Counted from the first letter of the stretch, positions 8,188-17,832 are shown. The stretch is DNA of 64,000 bases from Bin18 sp965242795 (GCA_965242795.1 OZ251505.1:1736001-1800000); one strand, 5' to 3'. Program-made: numbers and translations. The notes: generated by a model not told the origin, from the sequence alone.

Positions 8188-8967
8188 ATGGCAGCAGACC
8201 CGACACCTCCCGAAACCGCCCGCCCGGTCGAACCGCAGGATTCTCCCCCGCAAGAGCGGCGGGACGCACCCCCACCCGACGCCGAACTGGGGACGGGTTC
8301 GGATCGCTCCGACGCGCCCGCTCCGCAGGATCCCCAGGCGGCTGCCGCGGATTCCGAGGGGCGGGAGACCGCGGACGAAAACGCCGCCTCCCCCGCGTCC
8401 GAGGCAACGGATACGGACGGAGGGCCGGACGCGCCGGCAGCGGATCTCGCGGAGCCGGACCCGGTCGAGGAAGTCGCGCGCCTGCAGGCCGAGTTGGCCG
8501 AAACCACGGCGCGTTACGATGACCTGCTGCTCCGAGAACGCGCCGAACTCGACAATTTCAAGCGCCGCATGCAGCGCGACAAGATCGAAGCGGTCCGCTT
8601 CGCCGCGGAGCCGCTGTTGCGCGACGTCCTGCCCGTGGTGGACAACCTCGAACGGGCCGTCGAACACGCCCGGGACGCGGAAGAAGGCTCCGCCCTCGTC
8701 GAAGGCGTGGAGATGGTCCTGCGGGCCTTGTCCGACGTGCTGGAAAAACACGGCGTCACGCGGGTCGCGGCGTGCGGGGCGCCGTTCGACCCCGGCGTGC
8801 ATCAGGCCGTGGCCCACGTCGAAGACGGGGCCGCGGAGCCCAACACGGTCCTCGACGAGCACCAGTCCGGGTATCGCTTCCACGAACGGCTGCTGCGGCC
8901 GGCGATGGTCAGCGTCGCCAAGGCGCCGGCCGAGCCCCGGCCCGACGACGGCGAAAAATCGGACTGA
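8188..8967 (+). CDS. grpE: Nucleotide exchange factor GrpE
   Basis: A 259-residue protein. The first 95 residues or so are a low-complexity Pro/Asp/Glu/Ala-rich tail. Next comes the long dimerising helix (EVARLQAELAETTARYDDLLLRERAELDNFKRR). The C-terminal beta-domain has GVTRVAACGAPFDPGVHQAV and contacts the DnaK nucleotide-binding domain. It releases ADP from DnaK. The acidic N-terminal tail is longer than in most GrpE proteins. The ATG at 8188 has no clear ribosome-binding site, and starts further upstream in the same frame cannot be excluded. dnaK follows after 132 bases. Confidence 0.92.
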   Translation: MAADPTPPETARPVEPQDSPPQERRDAPPPDAELGTGSDRSDAPAPQDPQAAAADSEGRETADENAASPASEATDTDGGPDAPAADLAEPDPVEEVARLQAELAETTARYDDLLLRERAELDNFKRRMQRDKIEAVRFAAEPLLRDVLPVVDNLERAVEHARDAEEGSALVEGVEMVLRALSDVLEKHGVTRVAACGAPFDPGVHQAVAHVEDGAAEPNTVLDEHQSGYRFHERLLRPAMVSVAKAPAEPRPDDGEKSD

Positions 8968-9099
8968 CGGTTGCCAACGCCCCGGAGGATGATTAACTCG
9001 GACTGAAGGCGGGGGCGGCGCAGCCTTCCTCCATCACGCCCGCGGACCCGCACCGCGCGCGCCGGTTCTTCCGACGGCAGACGACACAAGGAGACGGAC

Positions 9100-11028
9100 A
9101 TGGGAAAGGTCATCGGCATCGATCTGGGGACGACGAACTCGGTGGTCGCGGTCATGGAAGGCGGCGAGCCAACGGTGATTACCAACGCCGAGGGCAACCG
9201 CACGACGCCGTCGGTCGTCGCGTTTCCCGACAGCGGGGAGCGGCTGGTCGGACAGATCGCCAGCCGCCAGTCCGTCACCAACCCGGAAAACACCATTTTC
9301 TCGATCAAGCGCCTCATCGGCCACCGCTACGAAGACGCGGAGGTCGAAAAAGCGAGAAGTCTCCTCCCCTACAAGGTGGTGAAATCCGACGACGGCGGCG
9401 CCCGGGTCGAGAGTCGCGGCAAGCAGTACAGCCCGCCCGAGATTTCGGCGTTCACCCTGCAGAAGATGAAGCAGACGGCCGAGGACTATCTCGGCGAGAG
9501 CGTCACCGACGCCGTCATCACGGTACCGGCCTATTTCAACGACTCGCAGCGCCAGGCGACCAAGGACGCCGGCCGCATCGCCGGGCTGAACGTGCAGCGC
9601 ATCATCAACGAGCCGACCGCGGCCTCGCTGGCCTACGGGCTGGACAAGAAGAAGGACGAGCGCATCGTGGTCTTCGATCTCGGCGGCGGCACGTTCGACG
9701 TCTCCATCCTCGAAGTCGGCGACGGCGTGTTCGAGGTCAAGGCGACCAACGGCGATACGTTTCTGGGCGGCGACGATTTCGACCAGCGCATCATCGACTA
9801 TCTGGCGGACGAGTTCAAAAAAGAGCAGGGTGTGGACCTGCGCACCGACCGCATGGCCCTGCAACGGCTCAAAGAAGCGGGCGAAAAGGCCAAGTGCGAG
9901 CTGTCGTCGTCCGTGGAGACCGAGATCAACCTGCCCTTCATCACGGCCGACCAGTCCGGCCCCAAGCACCTGACCACCAAGCTGACGCGCGCCAAGCTCG
10001 AAGCGCTGTGCGCCGACCTGCTCGACCGGCTGGGAGACCCATGCCGGACCGCGATGAAGGACGCGGGACTCGCCGCGCAGCAGATCGACGAGGTGGTGCT
10101 GGTCGGCGGCATGACGCGCATGCCGGCGGTGCAGCAACGCGTCGCCACGCTGTTCGGCAAGGAGCCCCACAAGGGCGTCAACCCGGACGAGGTGGTGGCC
10201 GTGGGCGCGGCCATTCAGGGCGCGGTGCTGACCGGCGACGTCAAGGACGTGCTGCTGCTGGACGTGACCCCGCTCTCGCTGGGCATCGAAACGCTGGGTG
10301 GCGTGTTCACGCGGCTGATCGAAAAGAACACCACCATCCCGACCAAGAAGAACCAGGTCTTTTCGACCGCGGCCGACAACCAGACCGCGGTCACCGTCCG
10401 CGTCCAGCAGGGCGAGCGCGAAATGGCCGCGGACAACAAGCTGCTCGGGCAGTTCAACCTGGAGGACATTCCGCCGGCGCCGCGCGGTGTGCCGCAGATC
10501 GAAGTGAACTTCGACATCGACGCCAACGGCATCGTCCACGTCAACGCCAAGGACCTCGGCACCGGCAAGGAGCAGTCGATCCGCATCACGGCTTCCAGCG
10601 GCCTGTCCGAGGACGAGATCCAGCGCATGGTGCAGGAGGCCGAGTCCCACGCCGAGGAAGACCAAGCCAAGAAGGCGCGCATCGAGGCGCACAACCAGCT
10701 CGATTCGCTGATCTACTCCACCGAGAAATCCCTGGCCGACAACAAAGACGAGGTGGACGCGGATACCAAGAGCGGCATCGAAACCGCGCTCGGCAACGCC
10801 AAAAAGGCGCTGGAGGGCGACGACGCCGAGGCCATGCGGGCGGCGACCGAAGCCCTGACCCAGGCGTCGCACAAGCTGGCCGAGGCGATGTACGCCAAGG
10901 CGGCCAAGGAGCAGCAGGCGCAGACCCCGCCCGGGGATCAGGCCGGGCCGGGGGCCGCGGACGGGGGCGCGCAGCAGGCCAAGAAGAACGACGACGTGGT
11001 CGACGCGGATTTCGAGGAAGTCAAATAG
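9100..11028 (+). CDS. dnaK: Chaperone protein DnaK (Hsp70)
   Basis: A 642-residue protein with the full Hsp70 plan. It starts MGKVIGIDLGTTNSVVAVMEGG, has the phosphate-binding VVFDLGGGTFDVSILEVGDG and VVLVGGMTRMPAVQ, the linker DVLLLDVTPLSLGIETLGG, then the substrate-binding beta-sandwich and helical lid. It ends DDVVDADFEEVK, the conserved tail of bacterial DnaK that contributes to co-chaperone function. AAGGAG lies 8 bases before the ATG. It folds and protects proteins in the cytoplasm with GrpE and DnaJ on either side. A terminator-like hairpin follows at 11097. Confidence 0.98.
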   Translation: MGKVIGIDLGTTNSVVAVMEGGEPTVITNAEGNRTTPSVVAFPDSGERLVGQIASRQSVTNPENTIFSIKRLIGHRYEDAEVEKARSLLPYKVVKSDDGGARVESRGKQYSPPEISAFTLQKMKQTAEDYLGESVTDAVITVPAYFNDSQRQATKDAGRIAGLNVQRIINEPTAASLAYGLDKKKDERIVVFDLGGGTFDVSILEVGDGVFEVKATNGDTFLGGDDFDQRIIDYLADEFKKEQGVDLRTDRMALQRLKEAGEKAKCELSSSVETEINLPFITADQSGPKHLTTKLTRAKLEALCADLLDRLGDPCRTAMKDAGLAAQQIDEVVLVGGMTRMPAVQQRVATLFGKEPHKGVNPDEVVAVGAAIQGAVLTGDVKDVLLLDVTPLSLGIETLGGVFTRLIEKNTTIPTKKNQVFSTAADNQTAVTVRVQQGEREMAADNKLLGQFNLEDIPPAPRGVPQIEVNFDIDANGIVHVNAKDLGTGKEQSIRITASSGLSEDEIQRMVQEAESHAEEDQAKKARIEAHNQLDSLIYSTEKSLADNKDEVDADTKSGIETALGNAKKALEGDDAEAMRAATEALTQASHKLAEAMYAKAAKEQQAQTPPGDQAGPGAADGGAQQAKKNDDVVDADFEEVK

Positions 11029-11096
11029 GCGCGGCGGGCGGCGTTCGGACGCCCGCCTTGCCACACGGCCCCCGCTTCTTCTACGGTCGGGCGTTG

Positions 11097-11120
11097 CCCG
11101 CCGGAAGGGCGGGGGTTTTT
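11097..11120 (+). terminator. Rho-independent terminator between dnaK and dnaJ
   Basis: CCCGCC, loop GGAAG, GGCGGG, then GG and five T residues. A GC-rich stem with a T-run 70 bases after dnaK. It suggests that dnaJ and the genes after it depend on read-through or on their own promoter. Confidence 0.6.
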
Positions 11121-11158
11121 CGTATCGGCCCGCAGCGGGTCAGTGAGCAGCAGCGGAT

Positions 11159-12265
11159 ATGGCGCACCAAGCCGATTACTACCAACTCCTCGGCGTGGGC
11201 CGCGACGTCGGCGGCGAGGAATTGAAGAAGGCGTACCGCAAGGCCGCGCTGCGCCACCATCCCGACCGCAACCCGGGCGACAAGGTCGCCGAGGAGAAAT
11301 TCAAGGAGTTGTCCGAAGCCTACCAGGTGCTCAGCGACCCGGAAAAGCGCGCCCAGTACGACCGGTTCGGGCACGCGGCGTTCGAGCAGGGCGGGCCGGG
11401 CGCGGGTGGCGGCTTCGGCTTTTCGGGGAATTTCGAGGACATCTTCGGCGACATTTTCGGCGATTTCTTCGGGGGCGGGCGGACGCGGCAGGCGCGCGGC
11501 GACGACTTGAGTTACGCGCTCGACGTCTCGTTCGAGGAGGCCGCCTTCGGCACCGAAAAGACCATCGCGGTGCCGCGGCGCGTGCGCTGCACGCCGTGCC
11601 GGGGGAGCGGCGCGAAAGCCGGCACCCAGCCCCGCACGTGCGCGACCTGTCGCGGCAGCGGCCAAGTCCGCTTCCAGCAGGGCTTCTTCACCGTTGCGCG
11701 CACCTGCGACCGGTGCGGCGGGCAGGGCGCGATGATTACCGACCCGTGTCCAGAGTGCCGCGGCGGGGGCATCGTCCGCAAGACGTCCAACCTGCAGATC
11801 AAGATCCCCGCGGGGGTGGACACCGGTTCCCGGCTGAAGCTGCGCGGCGAGGGGGAAGCCGGGCCGACGAGCGGCGTACCCGGCGACCTGTACGTGACGA
11901 TCCGCGTGGCCGAGCATCCGTTGTTCGAGCGCCACGACAACGAGGTGGTCTGCGAACTGCCGATCAGTTTTCCGCTGGCCGCGCTGGGCGGCGAGATCGA
12001 GACGCCCACGCTGGAAGGGAAAATCAAGATGAAGATCCCGCCCGGCACCCAGTCGGGGCGGGTGTTCCGGTTGCGTGGCAAGGGCGTGGCCGACCTGCGC
12101 GGCGGCCTGCGCGGCGACCAGTTGGTGCGCGTCGTGGTCGAAACGCCGACCAAGCTCGGGGCCAAGGAGAAGAAGCTGCTCAAGGAGTTCGCGCAGCTCA
12201 ACGGCGATCACGTGCACCCCATCTCCAAGGGGTTTTTCGAAAAGGTCAAGGAATTGTTCGGCTAG
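11159..12265 (+). CDS. dnaJ: Chaperone protein DnaJ (Hsp40)
   Basis: A 368-residue type I J-protein. The J domain has YYQLLGVGRDVGGEELKKAYRK and the HPD tripeptide in RHHPDRNPGD. A Gly/Phe-rich linker (residues about 78-105) includes repeated DIFGD. The zinc-binding domain has four CxxCxGxG-type motifs: CTPCRGSG, CATCRGSG, CDRCGGQG and CPECRGGG. Two beta-sandwich substrate-binding domains follow. It delivers unfolded proteins to DnaK and stimulates its ATPase. thiL follows after 6 bases, so the two are probably co-transcribed. Confidence 0.97.
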   Translation: MAHQADYYQLLGVGRDVGGEELKKAYRKAALRHHPDRNPGDKVAEEKFKELSEAYQVLSDPEKRAQYDRFGHAAFEQGGPGAGGGFGFSGNFEDIFGDIFGDFFGGGRTRQARGDDLSYALDVSFEEAAFGTEKTIAVPRRVRCTPCRGSGAKAGTQPRTCATCRGSGQVRFQQGFFTVARTCDRCGGQGAMITDPCPECRGGGIVRKTSNLQIKIPAGVDTGSRLKLRGEGEAGPTSGVPGDLYVTIRVAEHPLFERHDNEVVCELPISFPLAALGGEIETPTLEGKIKMKIPPGTQSGRVFRLRGKGVADLRGGLRGDQLVRVVVETPTKLGAKEKKLLKEFAQLNGDHVHPISKGFFEKVKELFG

Positions 12266-12271
12266 GCGGCC

Positions 12272-13276
12272 ATGATCATCCGGGACGTCGGTGAGTTCGC
12301 CTTTCTCCGCCGACTGCGGGCGCGCCTGCCCGATGCCTGCCACGCCGCGCAGGTCCGCCTCGACGTCGGGGACGACTGCGCCGCACTCGCGCTGCCGGGC
12401 ACGACCGTGCTGACGACCGACGCCCTGATCGAGGGCGTCCACTTCCGCCCCGGGTGGGCGCCCTTCGACGTCCTGGGCCGCAAGGCGTTCGCCGTCAACG
12501 CCAGCGACGTGGCGGCCATGGGCGGCACGCCGACCTTCGCGCTGTCGAACCTGGGCGTGCCGCCCGACACGCCGGTCGAGGCTCTCGACGCGTTGTTCGA
12601 CGGGTTCCTCGCCGCGGCCGGCGAGCAGCGTACCTCGCTGGTGGGTGGGAATCTGAGCATGGCGCCGCAGTTGACGATTGCGGTGACCCTGTTGGGCCGT
12701 GTCGCGTCCGGCCTCGTGACCCGCGCCGGCGCGCGGCTAGGCGACGACCTGTACGTCAGCGGAACCGTGGGCGACGCCGCGCTCGGCCTGCGGCTGTTGG
12801 CCGACGGGACGGGCTCCGACGCCAATTCGGCCGCGGTGCACAGTCTCACCGCGCGTTTCTTGCTGCCGACGGCGCGCGTGTCAGTCGGCTGCGCGCTCGC
12901 CGACCAACGGCTGGCCACGGCCATGATCGACGTGAGCGACGGGCTCCTGCAAGATTTGGGACATCTGTGCGAGGCGAGTCACGTCGGCGCGCTGGTCGAG
13001 ACGAACCGCCTGCCGCTGTCCGACGCCTATCGGACGGTCGCCGGTTCGGATTGCACGCCGGCGCTCACCGGCGGCGAGGATTACGAACTGCTGTTCAGCG
13101 CGCCACGCGCCGCGCGGCCGGCGCTTCAAAACATGGCCGGGGCGCACGGCTGCGCCCTGACGCGCATCGGCCGGGTGCAGCCGCAAGACGACGGGGTTCG
13201 TGTCGCACTGCCCGACGGCGTTCACCCTGCCGCGGAATTCTCCGGCTTCGACCATTTCGCTCCGAGGGCGGCATGA
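12272..13276 (+). CDS. thiL: Thiamine-monophosphate kinase
   Basis: A 334-residue protein of the PurM/ThiL fold. Visible motifs are VRLDVGDDCAALA, TTDALIEGVHF, NASDVAAMGG (the Mg/ATP site), and IDVSDGLLQDLGHL and GEDYELLF in the C-terminal half. It makes thiamine diphosphate from thiamine monophosphate with ATP. It starts 6 bases after dnaJ, and its TGA overlaps the ATG of larB (ATGA at 13273), which suggests translational coupling. Confidence 0.94.
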   Translation: MIIRDVGEFAFLRRLRARLPDACHAAQVRLDVGDDCAALALPGTTVLTTDALIEGVHFRPGWAPFDVLGRKAFAVNASDVAAMGGTPTFALSNLGVPPDTPVEALDALFDGFLAAAGEQRTSLVGGNLSMAPQLTIAVTLLGRVASGLVTRAGARLGDDLYVSGTVGDAALGLRLLADGTGSDANSAAVHSLTARFLLPTARVSVGCALADQRLATAMIDVSDGLLQDLGHLCEASHVGALVETNRLPLSDAYRTVAGSDCTPALTGGEDYELLFSAPRAARPALQNMAGAHGCALTRIGRVQPQDDGVRVALPDGVHPAAEFSGFDHFAPRAA

Positions 13277-14046
13277 CGCGCGACCGGCTGCACGCCTTGC
13301 TCGCCCAAGTCCGACAGGGGGAAGTGTCGATCGAAGACGCGCTGGCCGCGCTGAAGCAGTTGCCGTTCCAAGACCTCGGCTTCGCGCGCGTGGACCACCA
13401 CCGCGCGTTGCGCAAGGGATTCCCCGAGGTCATCTGGGGACCGGGCAAGACGAGCGAACAGATCGCTGCGATTGCCGCGCGCTTGGAAGAACACGGCCAG
13501 CCGGCGCTGGTCACCCGCCTGGAAGCGGACCAGGCCCGCGCGGTTCGGGAACACGTGGCGGCGCTGACCTACCATCCCGTGGCGCGGGTCGGCACGCTCG
13601 GCCGGCGGCCTGCGCCGCACGTCGAGGAGCCGGTGTTCGTGCTGAGCGCGGGCACCGCGGACATGCCGGTGGCCGAGGAAGCCGGCGTGTGTGCGGAGTG
13701 GCTGGGGAATCGGGTGGAACGGGTGTACGACGTCGGGGTGGCCGGCCTCCACCGGCTGCTCGGCGAGTTGGACCGGCTGGCCGAGGCGTCGGTCGTGATC
13801 GTCGTCGCGGGCATGGAGGGCGCGTTGCCCAGCGTGGTGGGCGGCCTGATCGACAAACCGGTCATCGCCGTGCCGACCAGCATCGGGTACGGCGCGAGTT
13901 TGGGCGGCGTCGCTGCGCTGCTCGGCATGTTGAACTCCTGTGCCGCTGGCGTGACGGTCGTCAACATCGACAACGGCTTCGGTGCCGCGGCCGCGGCCAC
14001 CAGCATCAATCAGACGGTTGCGCGGCTCGGTCGGCGGGCACCGTGA
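13273..14046 (+). CDS. larB: Nickel-pincer cofactor biosynthesis protein LarB (NaAD carboxylase/hydrolase)
   Basis: A 257-residue protein. The N-terminal part (LAQVRQGEVSIEDALAALKQLPFQDLGFARVDHHRALRKGFPEVIWG) is the typical LarB start. The C-terminal AIR-carboxylase-like (PurE) domain has SAGTADMPVAEEA, DVGVAGLHRL, VAGMEGALPSVVGGL and NIDNGFGAAAAA. LarB carboxylates and hydrolyses nicotinic acid adenine dinucleotide as the first step toward the nickel-pincer cofactor of lactate racemase-type enzymes. No larC, larE or larA is in the window. It overlaps thiL by four bases and is followed directly by a kinase-like gene. Confidence 0.92.
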   Translation: MTRDRLHALLAQVRQGEVSIEDALAALKQLPFQDLGFARVDHHRALRKGFPEVIWGPGKTSEQIAAIAARLEEHGQPALVTRLEADQARAVREHVAALTYHPVARVGTLGRRPAPHVEEPVFVLSAGTADMPVAEEAGVCAEWLGNRVERVYDVGVAGLHRLLGELDRLAEASVVIVVAGMEGALPSVVGGLIDKPVIAVPTSIGYGASLGGVAALLGMLNSCAAGVTVVNIDNGFGAAAAATSINQTVARLGRRAP

Positions 14047-14075
14047 GCGTCGTTCCCTCGTGTTCAGGAAAACCG

Positions 14076-15449
14076 ATGGTGAGTCCCGACCCGCTGAACG
14101 GGGGCGCCAACGGCCTCACGCATGGGCGGGCGAAGCGCGCGCTGGGCGTCGGGACGCTGGCGACCGCGGTGGGCGGCAGCTATGCGTGGGACGCGCTGAC
14201 GCAGCCGTTCCGGTCGGCCGAGGCCGGCGAACGGGCGCGGCTCGACGTGCACCTCAAGAACGCGCTGCGCATCGTCGAACGCTCGCGCGAGTTGCGCGGC
14301 GCGTTCATGAAGCTCATCCAGATGCTGAGTATGCGCGGCGAACTGTTTCCCGCCGAGGTGATGGACGTCCTGTCGGTCGTCCAATCGTCCGTGCCGCCGA
14401 TGGAGTACGCGCTCATCAAACAGCAGCTCCGGCGCGAACTCGGCGCGAGTCCGAAGCGGCTGTTCGAACGCTTCGAGAAGCGAGCGTTCGCCGCGGCGTC
14501 GCTCGGCCAAGTCCACCGCGCCGAATTGCGCAGCGGCGAGCCCGTCGTCGTGAAGGTCCAGTATCCCGGGGTGGACGGGACAGTCGAGCAGGATCTGAAG
14601 AATCTCAAGGCGGTGTTGCAGATCTTCACGGTCGTCCTGCGCGACGTGCTGCGCCAGGATTTCGACGCCGGGGAGATCGCCGGCGAATTGGAGGCCCGGC
14701 TACGCGAGGAGGTCGATTACGGCAACGAAGCCGCCAACGCCGCGAAGTTTCGGAGTCTGTTCGCCGCGGACGCCGACGTCGTCATCCCGCGCGTGTACCC
14801 GGAATTTTCTTCGCGCCGCGTCCTGACGCTCGACTACGTCGAAGGCTACCCCTTGCGCGACGCGCTCGCCCCGAGTGTCGATCCCGACCTGAAGGACTGG
14901 CTGGCGGTCAAGTATTTCGAGGTGACGTGGCAGCAGATTTTTTCCCACGGGGCGCTGCACGCCGACCCGCACCCCGGCAATTATCTCGTCACCTATCACC
15001 CCAAGCTCGCCATGCTGGACTTCGGCAGCGTGCGATTCTTCTCCGACGCGCTGCGCAAGGCGTATCGGCGCCTGGCGTCGGCCGTGTTGCAGCGGGACGA
15101 AGCGGAGATGGCGGCCTGTTTCCTGGAGTTGGGCTATCTCGACGCGGACGCCGACCCCGAACCGCTGATCCGCATCATGTATCTGATCTTCGAGCCCGTA
15201 CTCGAAGACCGCGTGTACGACCCGCGCGATTTCCACTCGCTCGACAAAACGCGCGCGGTGACCGACATCGGCCTGCGCCACCGCCTGTTCAAGGCGCCGG
15301 GCCACCGCCTGTTGCTCGTGCGCGCCCTGCTCGGGCTGGAAGCCTACGTCCAGCAATTCGGGACGGTCACGAACTGGCACCGCCTGTTCCGGCACTGTCT
15401 GGAGGCGTCCGCTCCGGCGCAGCCGATGAACGGCGCGACCGTGTCATGA
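14076..15449 (+). CDS. ABC1/UbiB-family atypical kinase-like protein (AarF)
   Basis: A 457-residue protein with the family landmarks. A KxxQ-type motif sits in FMKLIQMLSMRGELFP, an Ala-rich loop in FAAASLGQVHRAEL, the ATP-binding Lys in PVVVKVQYPGV, the catalytic segment HGALHADPHPGNYL, and the metal-binding LDFGS. Relatives support ubiquinone synthesis or lipid homeostasis by an ATPase-like activity. A GTG at 14043 overlaps the larB stop (GTGA) in the same frame and could be the true start, adding 11 residues. The TGA overlaps the next ATG (ATGA at 15446). Confidence 0.88.
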   Translation: MVSPDPLNGGANGLTHGRAKRALGVGTLATAVGGSYAWDALTQPFRSAEAGERARLDVHLKNALRIVERSRELRGAFMKLIQMLSMRGELFPAEVMDVLSVVQSSVPPMEYALIKQQLRRELGASPKRLFERFEKRAFAAASLGQVHRAELRSGEPVVVKVQYPGVDGTVEQDLKNLKAVLQIFTVVLRDVLRQDFDAGEIAGELEARLREEVDYGNEAANAAKFRSLFAADADVVIPRVYPEFSSRRVLTLDYVEGYPLRDALAPSVDPDLKDWLAVKYFEVTWQQIFSHGALHADPHPGNYLVTYHPKLAMLDFGSVRFFSDALRKAYRRLASAVLQRDEAEMAACFLELGYLDADADPEPLIRIMYLIFEPVLEDRVYDPRDFHSLDKTRAVTDIGLRHRLFKAPGHRLLLVRALLGLEAYVQQFGTVTNWHRLFRHCLEASAPAQPMNGATVS

Positions 15450-17728
15450 ACTCTGTGTGGCGCCGCGGCGCCGTGGCCATCCTCTTCTGCCTCGCGTTGG
15501 GTGCCGCCGCGGACGACGGCGCGTCCGGGCTACCCGGGGCGCCGCGATTTTCCGTAGCACTCCAAGAACGGTTGGAGCGTGCCGCCGCAGACTCCACGAC
15601 GCCGCGCACCCGGCACGTGCGGGCCGACGGACGCCCGCGCTACACCAACCGCCTCGCGTTGGAACCCAGCCCGTATCTGCGCCAGCACGCCCACAATCCG
15701 GTCAACTGGTACGCTTGGGGGGACGAGGCGTTCGCCCGCGCCACGCGCGAGAACAAACCCGTCCTGCTGTCCATCGGCTATGCGACCTGCCATTGGTGCC
15801 ACGTCATGGCGCGCGAATCGTTCGAGGACGTGGAGATCGCCGCCTACCTGAACCGGCATTACGTGGCGGTCAAAGTCGATCGCGAGCAGCGGCCCGACGT
15901 GGACGGCCTGTACATGGCCGCGGTGCACATGCTGAGCGGACGCCGCGGCTGGCCGCTGACGGTGTGGCTCACGCCGAATCGCGAGCCGTTCTCCGGCGGG
16001 ACGTACTTTCCGCCGCGCGACGACATGCGCGGCCACGCCGAGGGTCTGCTCGGTCTGCTGGCGCGGTTGCGGGCCGTATATCACGAGACGCCGGACGAGG
16101 TTGCGGCGGTCACGCGCCGCCTGACGGACGCCTTGCCCGCGGCGTTGGCACCCGATCCCGCCGGCGGTGATGCAGAGGCATTGCCGGAGGGCGGGGACTT
16201 CGCCCAGACGTTCGGCCCGGTGCTCGCCCGCGGGGCGCAGACGTTTCTGGAAGCATTCGACTCGACGCACGGCGGGTTCGGCGGGGCGCCGAAATTCCCG
16301 CGCAGCGTCGTACTCGAATTTCTGATGCGCCACGCACGCCGGACGAACGATGCCGCGGCACGCGCCGCGGTGATCGAAACCTTGGATGCCATGGCCGCGG
16401 GCGGCATTCACGATCAGATCGGGGGCGGGTTCCACCGCTACGCGACCGACCGGGCGTGGCGTGTGCCGCATTTCGAGAAGATGCTGTACGACAACGCGCT
16501 GTTGGCCGCGGCCTACCTGGAGGGCTTCCAGTTCAGCCGCCGCCCGGAATTCGCGCGCGTCGCGCGGGACACACTCGACTACCTCGACCGCGAGATGAGC
16601 GCCCCGGGCGGCGGATTCTTTTCCGCGATCGATGCGGAAAGTGGGGGTGAGGAGGGAGGCTCCTACGTCTGGCGGACGGACGAACTCGACGCTCTGCTCA
16701 GCCCGAGCCGATCCCGACTGCTCCGATCTTATTACGGATTTCCAGACGGTTCGCGCGCCCATGTGCCTTACGTCGCGCGCCCGCTCGCGGAAGTTGCCGA
16801 AGCGTCGAAGCTGAACGTGGCCGAGGCGGAACGCGAACTGCAAGCGGCCCATGCTCGGCTCAAGCGCGCTCGGGATCGCCGGCCCGCGCCGCAGACCGAC
16901 GCGAAGGTGCTCACGGCGTGGAACGGACTCGCGATCTCGGCGTTCGCCAAGGCGGCGCACGTTCTGAACGAACCGGCATACGCTGAGCGGGCCGCCCGGG
17001 CGGCCCGTTTCGTTCTGGAACGTATGCAACACGACGGGCGGCTCCGCCGCAGCGCGCTGGGTGAAACGACGACCGGCGACGCCTACCTCGACGATTACGC
17101 ATTTCTGATTGCCGGGCTGCTCGACCTGTACGAGGCCGACTTCGATCCCGGCTGGCTCGACCACGCAATCGCTCTGCAAGCCGTGCTGGACGCCCACTTC
17201 TGGGACGAAGCGCAGGGCGGGTATTTCCTCAGCGCGGACGATGCCGAGACGCTCCTGGCCCGTGAAAAGCCTGCCTACGACGGGGGGCTTCCGTCCGGCA
17301 ATGCCGTGGCGGCCGGCAACTTGCTGCGCTTAGCGGAGTTCACGACCCGGCCCGTGTATCGCACGCAGGCCGAAGCGTGTTTTGCGTCGTTCGCCCCGCA
17401 GTTGCGCGGACGTCCGGCCAGTGTGCCAAAGCTGTTGAGTGCGCTCGACTTCGCGTTGGACCGGCCCAAGGAAATCGCCATCGTCAAGGCAGGGCCGTAT
17501 GACGACGTCGAGCCGTTTCTTGCACGGCTGCGCGGCGCGTTTCTGCCGAACCGGGTGTTGGCGGTCGTCACGCAGGGAGAGGATTCGGCTGCCCACCAAC
17601 GCCGCATCCCGTGGTTGGAAGCCAAGATTGCAATCGGCGGCCAAGTCACCGCCTACGTATGCGAACGCCACGTCTGCAAGTTACCCACCGGCGACCCGGA
17701 CACGTTCGCCCGGCAAATCGCACGGTAG
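15446..17728 (+). CDS. Secreted DUF255 / thioredoxin-domain protein (YyaL/spermatogenesis-associated protein 20 family)
   Basis: A 760-residue protein. The N-terminal thioredoxin-like DUF255 domain has NRLALEPSPYLRQHAHNPVNWYAWG and the redox-like motif CHWCH in YATCHWCHVMARESFED. The remainder is an (alpha/alpha)6-type glycosidase fold with GGFGGAPKFPR, GGGFHRYATDRAWRVPHFEKMLYDNA and TDAKVLTAWNGLAISAF. Residues 1-22 (MNSVWRRGAVAILFCLALGAAA) look like a signal peptide, whereas many family members are cytoplasmic, so a periplasmic place is inferred. The reaction is unknown. The ATG overlaps the preceding stop codon by one base pair step (ATGA). Confidence 0.88.
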   Translation: MNSVWRRGAVAILFCLALGAAADDGASGLPGAPRFSVALQERLERAAADSTTPRTRHVRADGRPRYTNRLALEPSPYLRQHAHNPVNWYAWGDEAFARATRENKPVLLSIGYATCHWCHVMARESFEDVEIAAYLNRHYVAVKVDREQRPDVDGLYMAAVHMLSGRRGWPLTVWLTPNREPFSGGTYFPPRDDMRGHAEGLLGLLARLRAVYHETPDEVAAVTRRLTDALPAALAPDPAGGDAEALPEGGDFAQTFGPVLARGAQTFLEAFDSTHGGFGGAPKFPRSVVLEFLMRHARRTNDAAARAAVIETLDAMAAGGIHDQIGGGFHRYATDRAWRVPHFEKMLYDNALLAAAYLEGFQFSRRPEFARVARDTLDYLDREMSAPGGGFFSAIDAESGGEEGGSYVWRTDELDALLSPSRSRLLRSYYGFPDGSRAHVPYVARPLAEVAEASKLNVAEAERELQAAHARLKRARDRRPAPQTDAKVLTAWNGLAISAFAKAAHVLNEPAYAERAARAARFVLERMQHDGRLRRSALGETTTGDAYLDDYAFLIAGLLDLYEADFDPGWLDHAIALQAVLDAHFWDEAQGGYFLSADDAETLLAREKPAYDGGLPSGNAVAAGNLLRLAEFTTRPVYRTQAEACFASFAPQLRGRPASVPKLLSALDFALDRPKEIAIVKAGPYDDVEPFLARLRGAFLPNRVLAVVTQGEDSAAHQRRIPWLEAKIAIGGQVTAYVCERHVCKLPTGDPDTFARQIAR

Positions 17729-17832
17729 CTCCCCATCTCGGGCTCCTTCCTCTCTCCCTTTTGAGCCTTCGACAATCTCAGGGACCAAACCACCTAGGGG
17801 CAGAAGGATCTCTCCTGAGAAAATCCCGTTTG

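Noticed and set aside
9034..11064. Minus-strand open frame opposite dnaK
   Set aside because: Antisense shadow of dnaK, a common artefact in GC-rich genomes.
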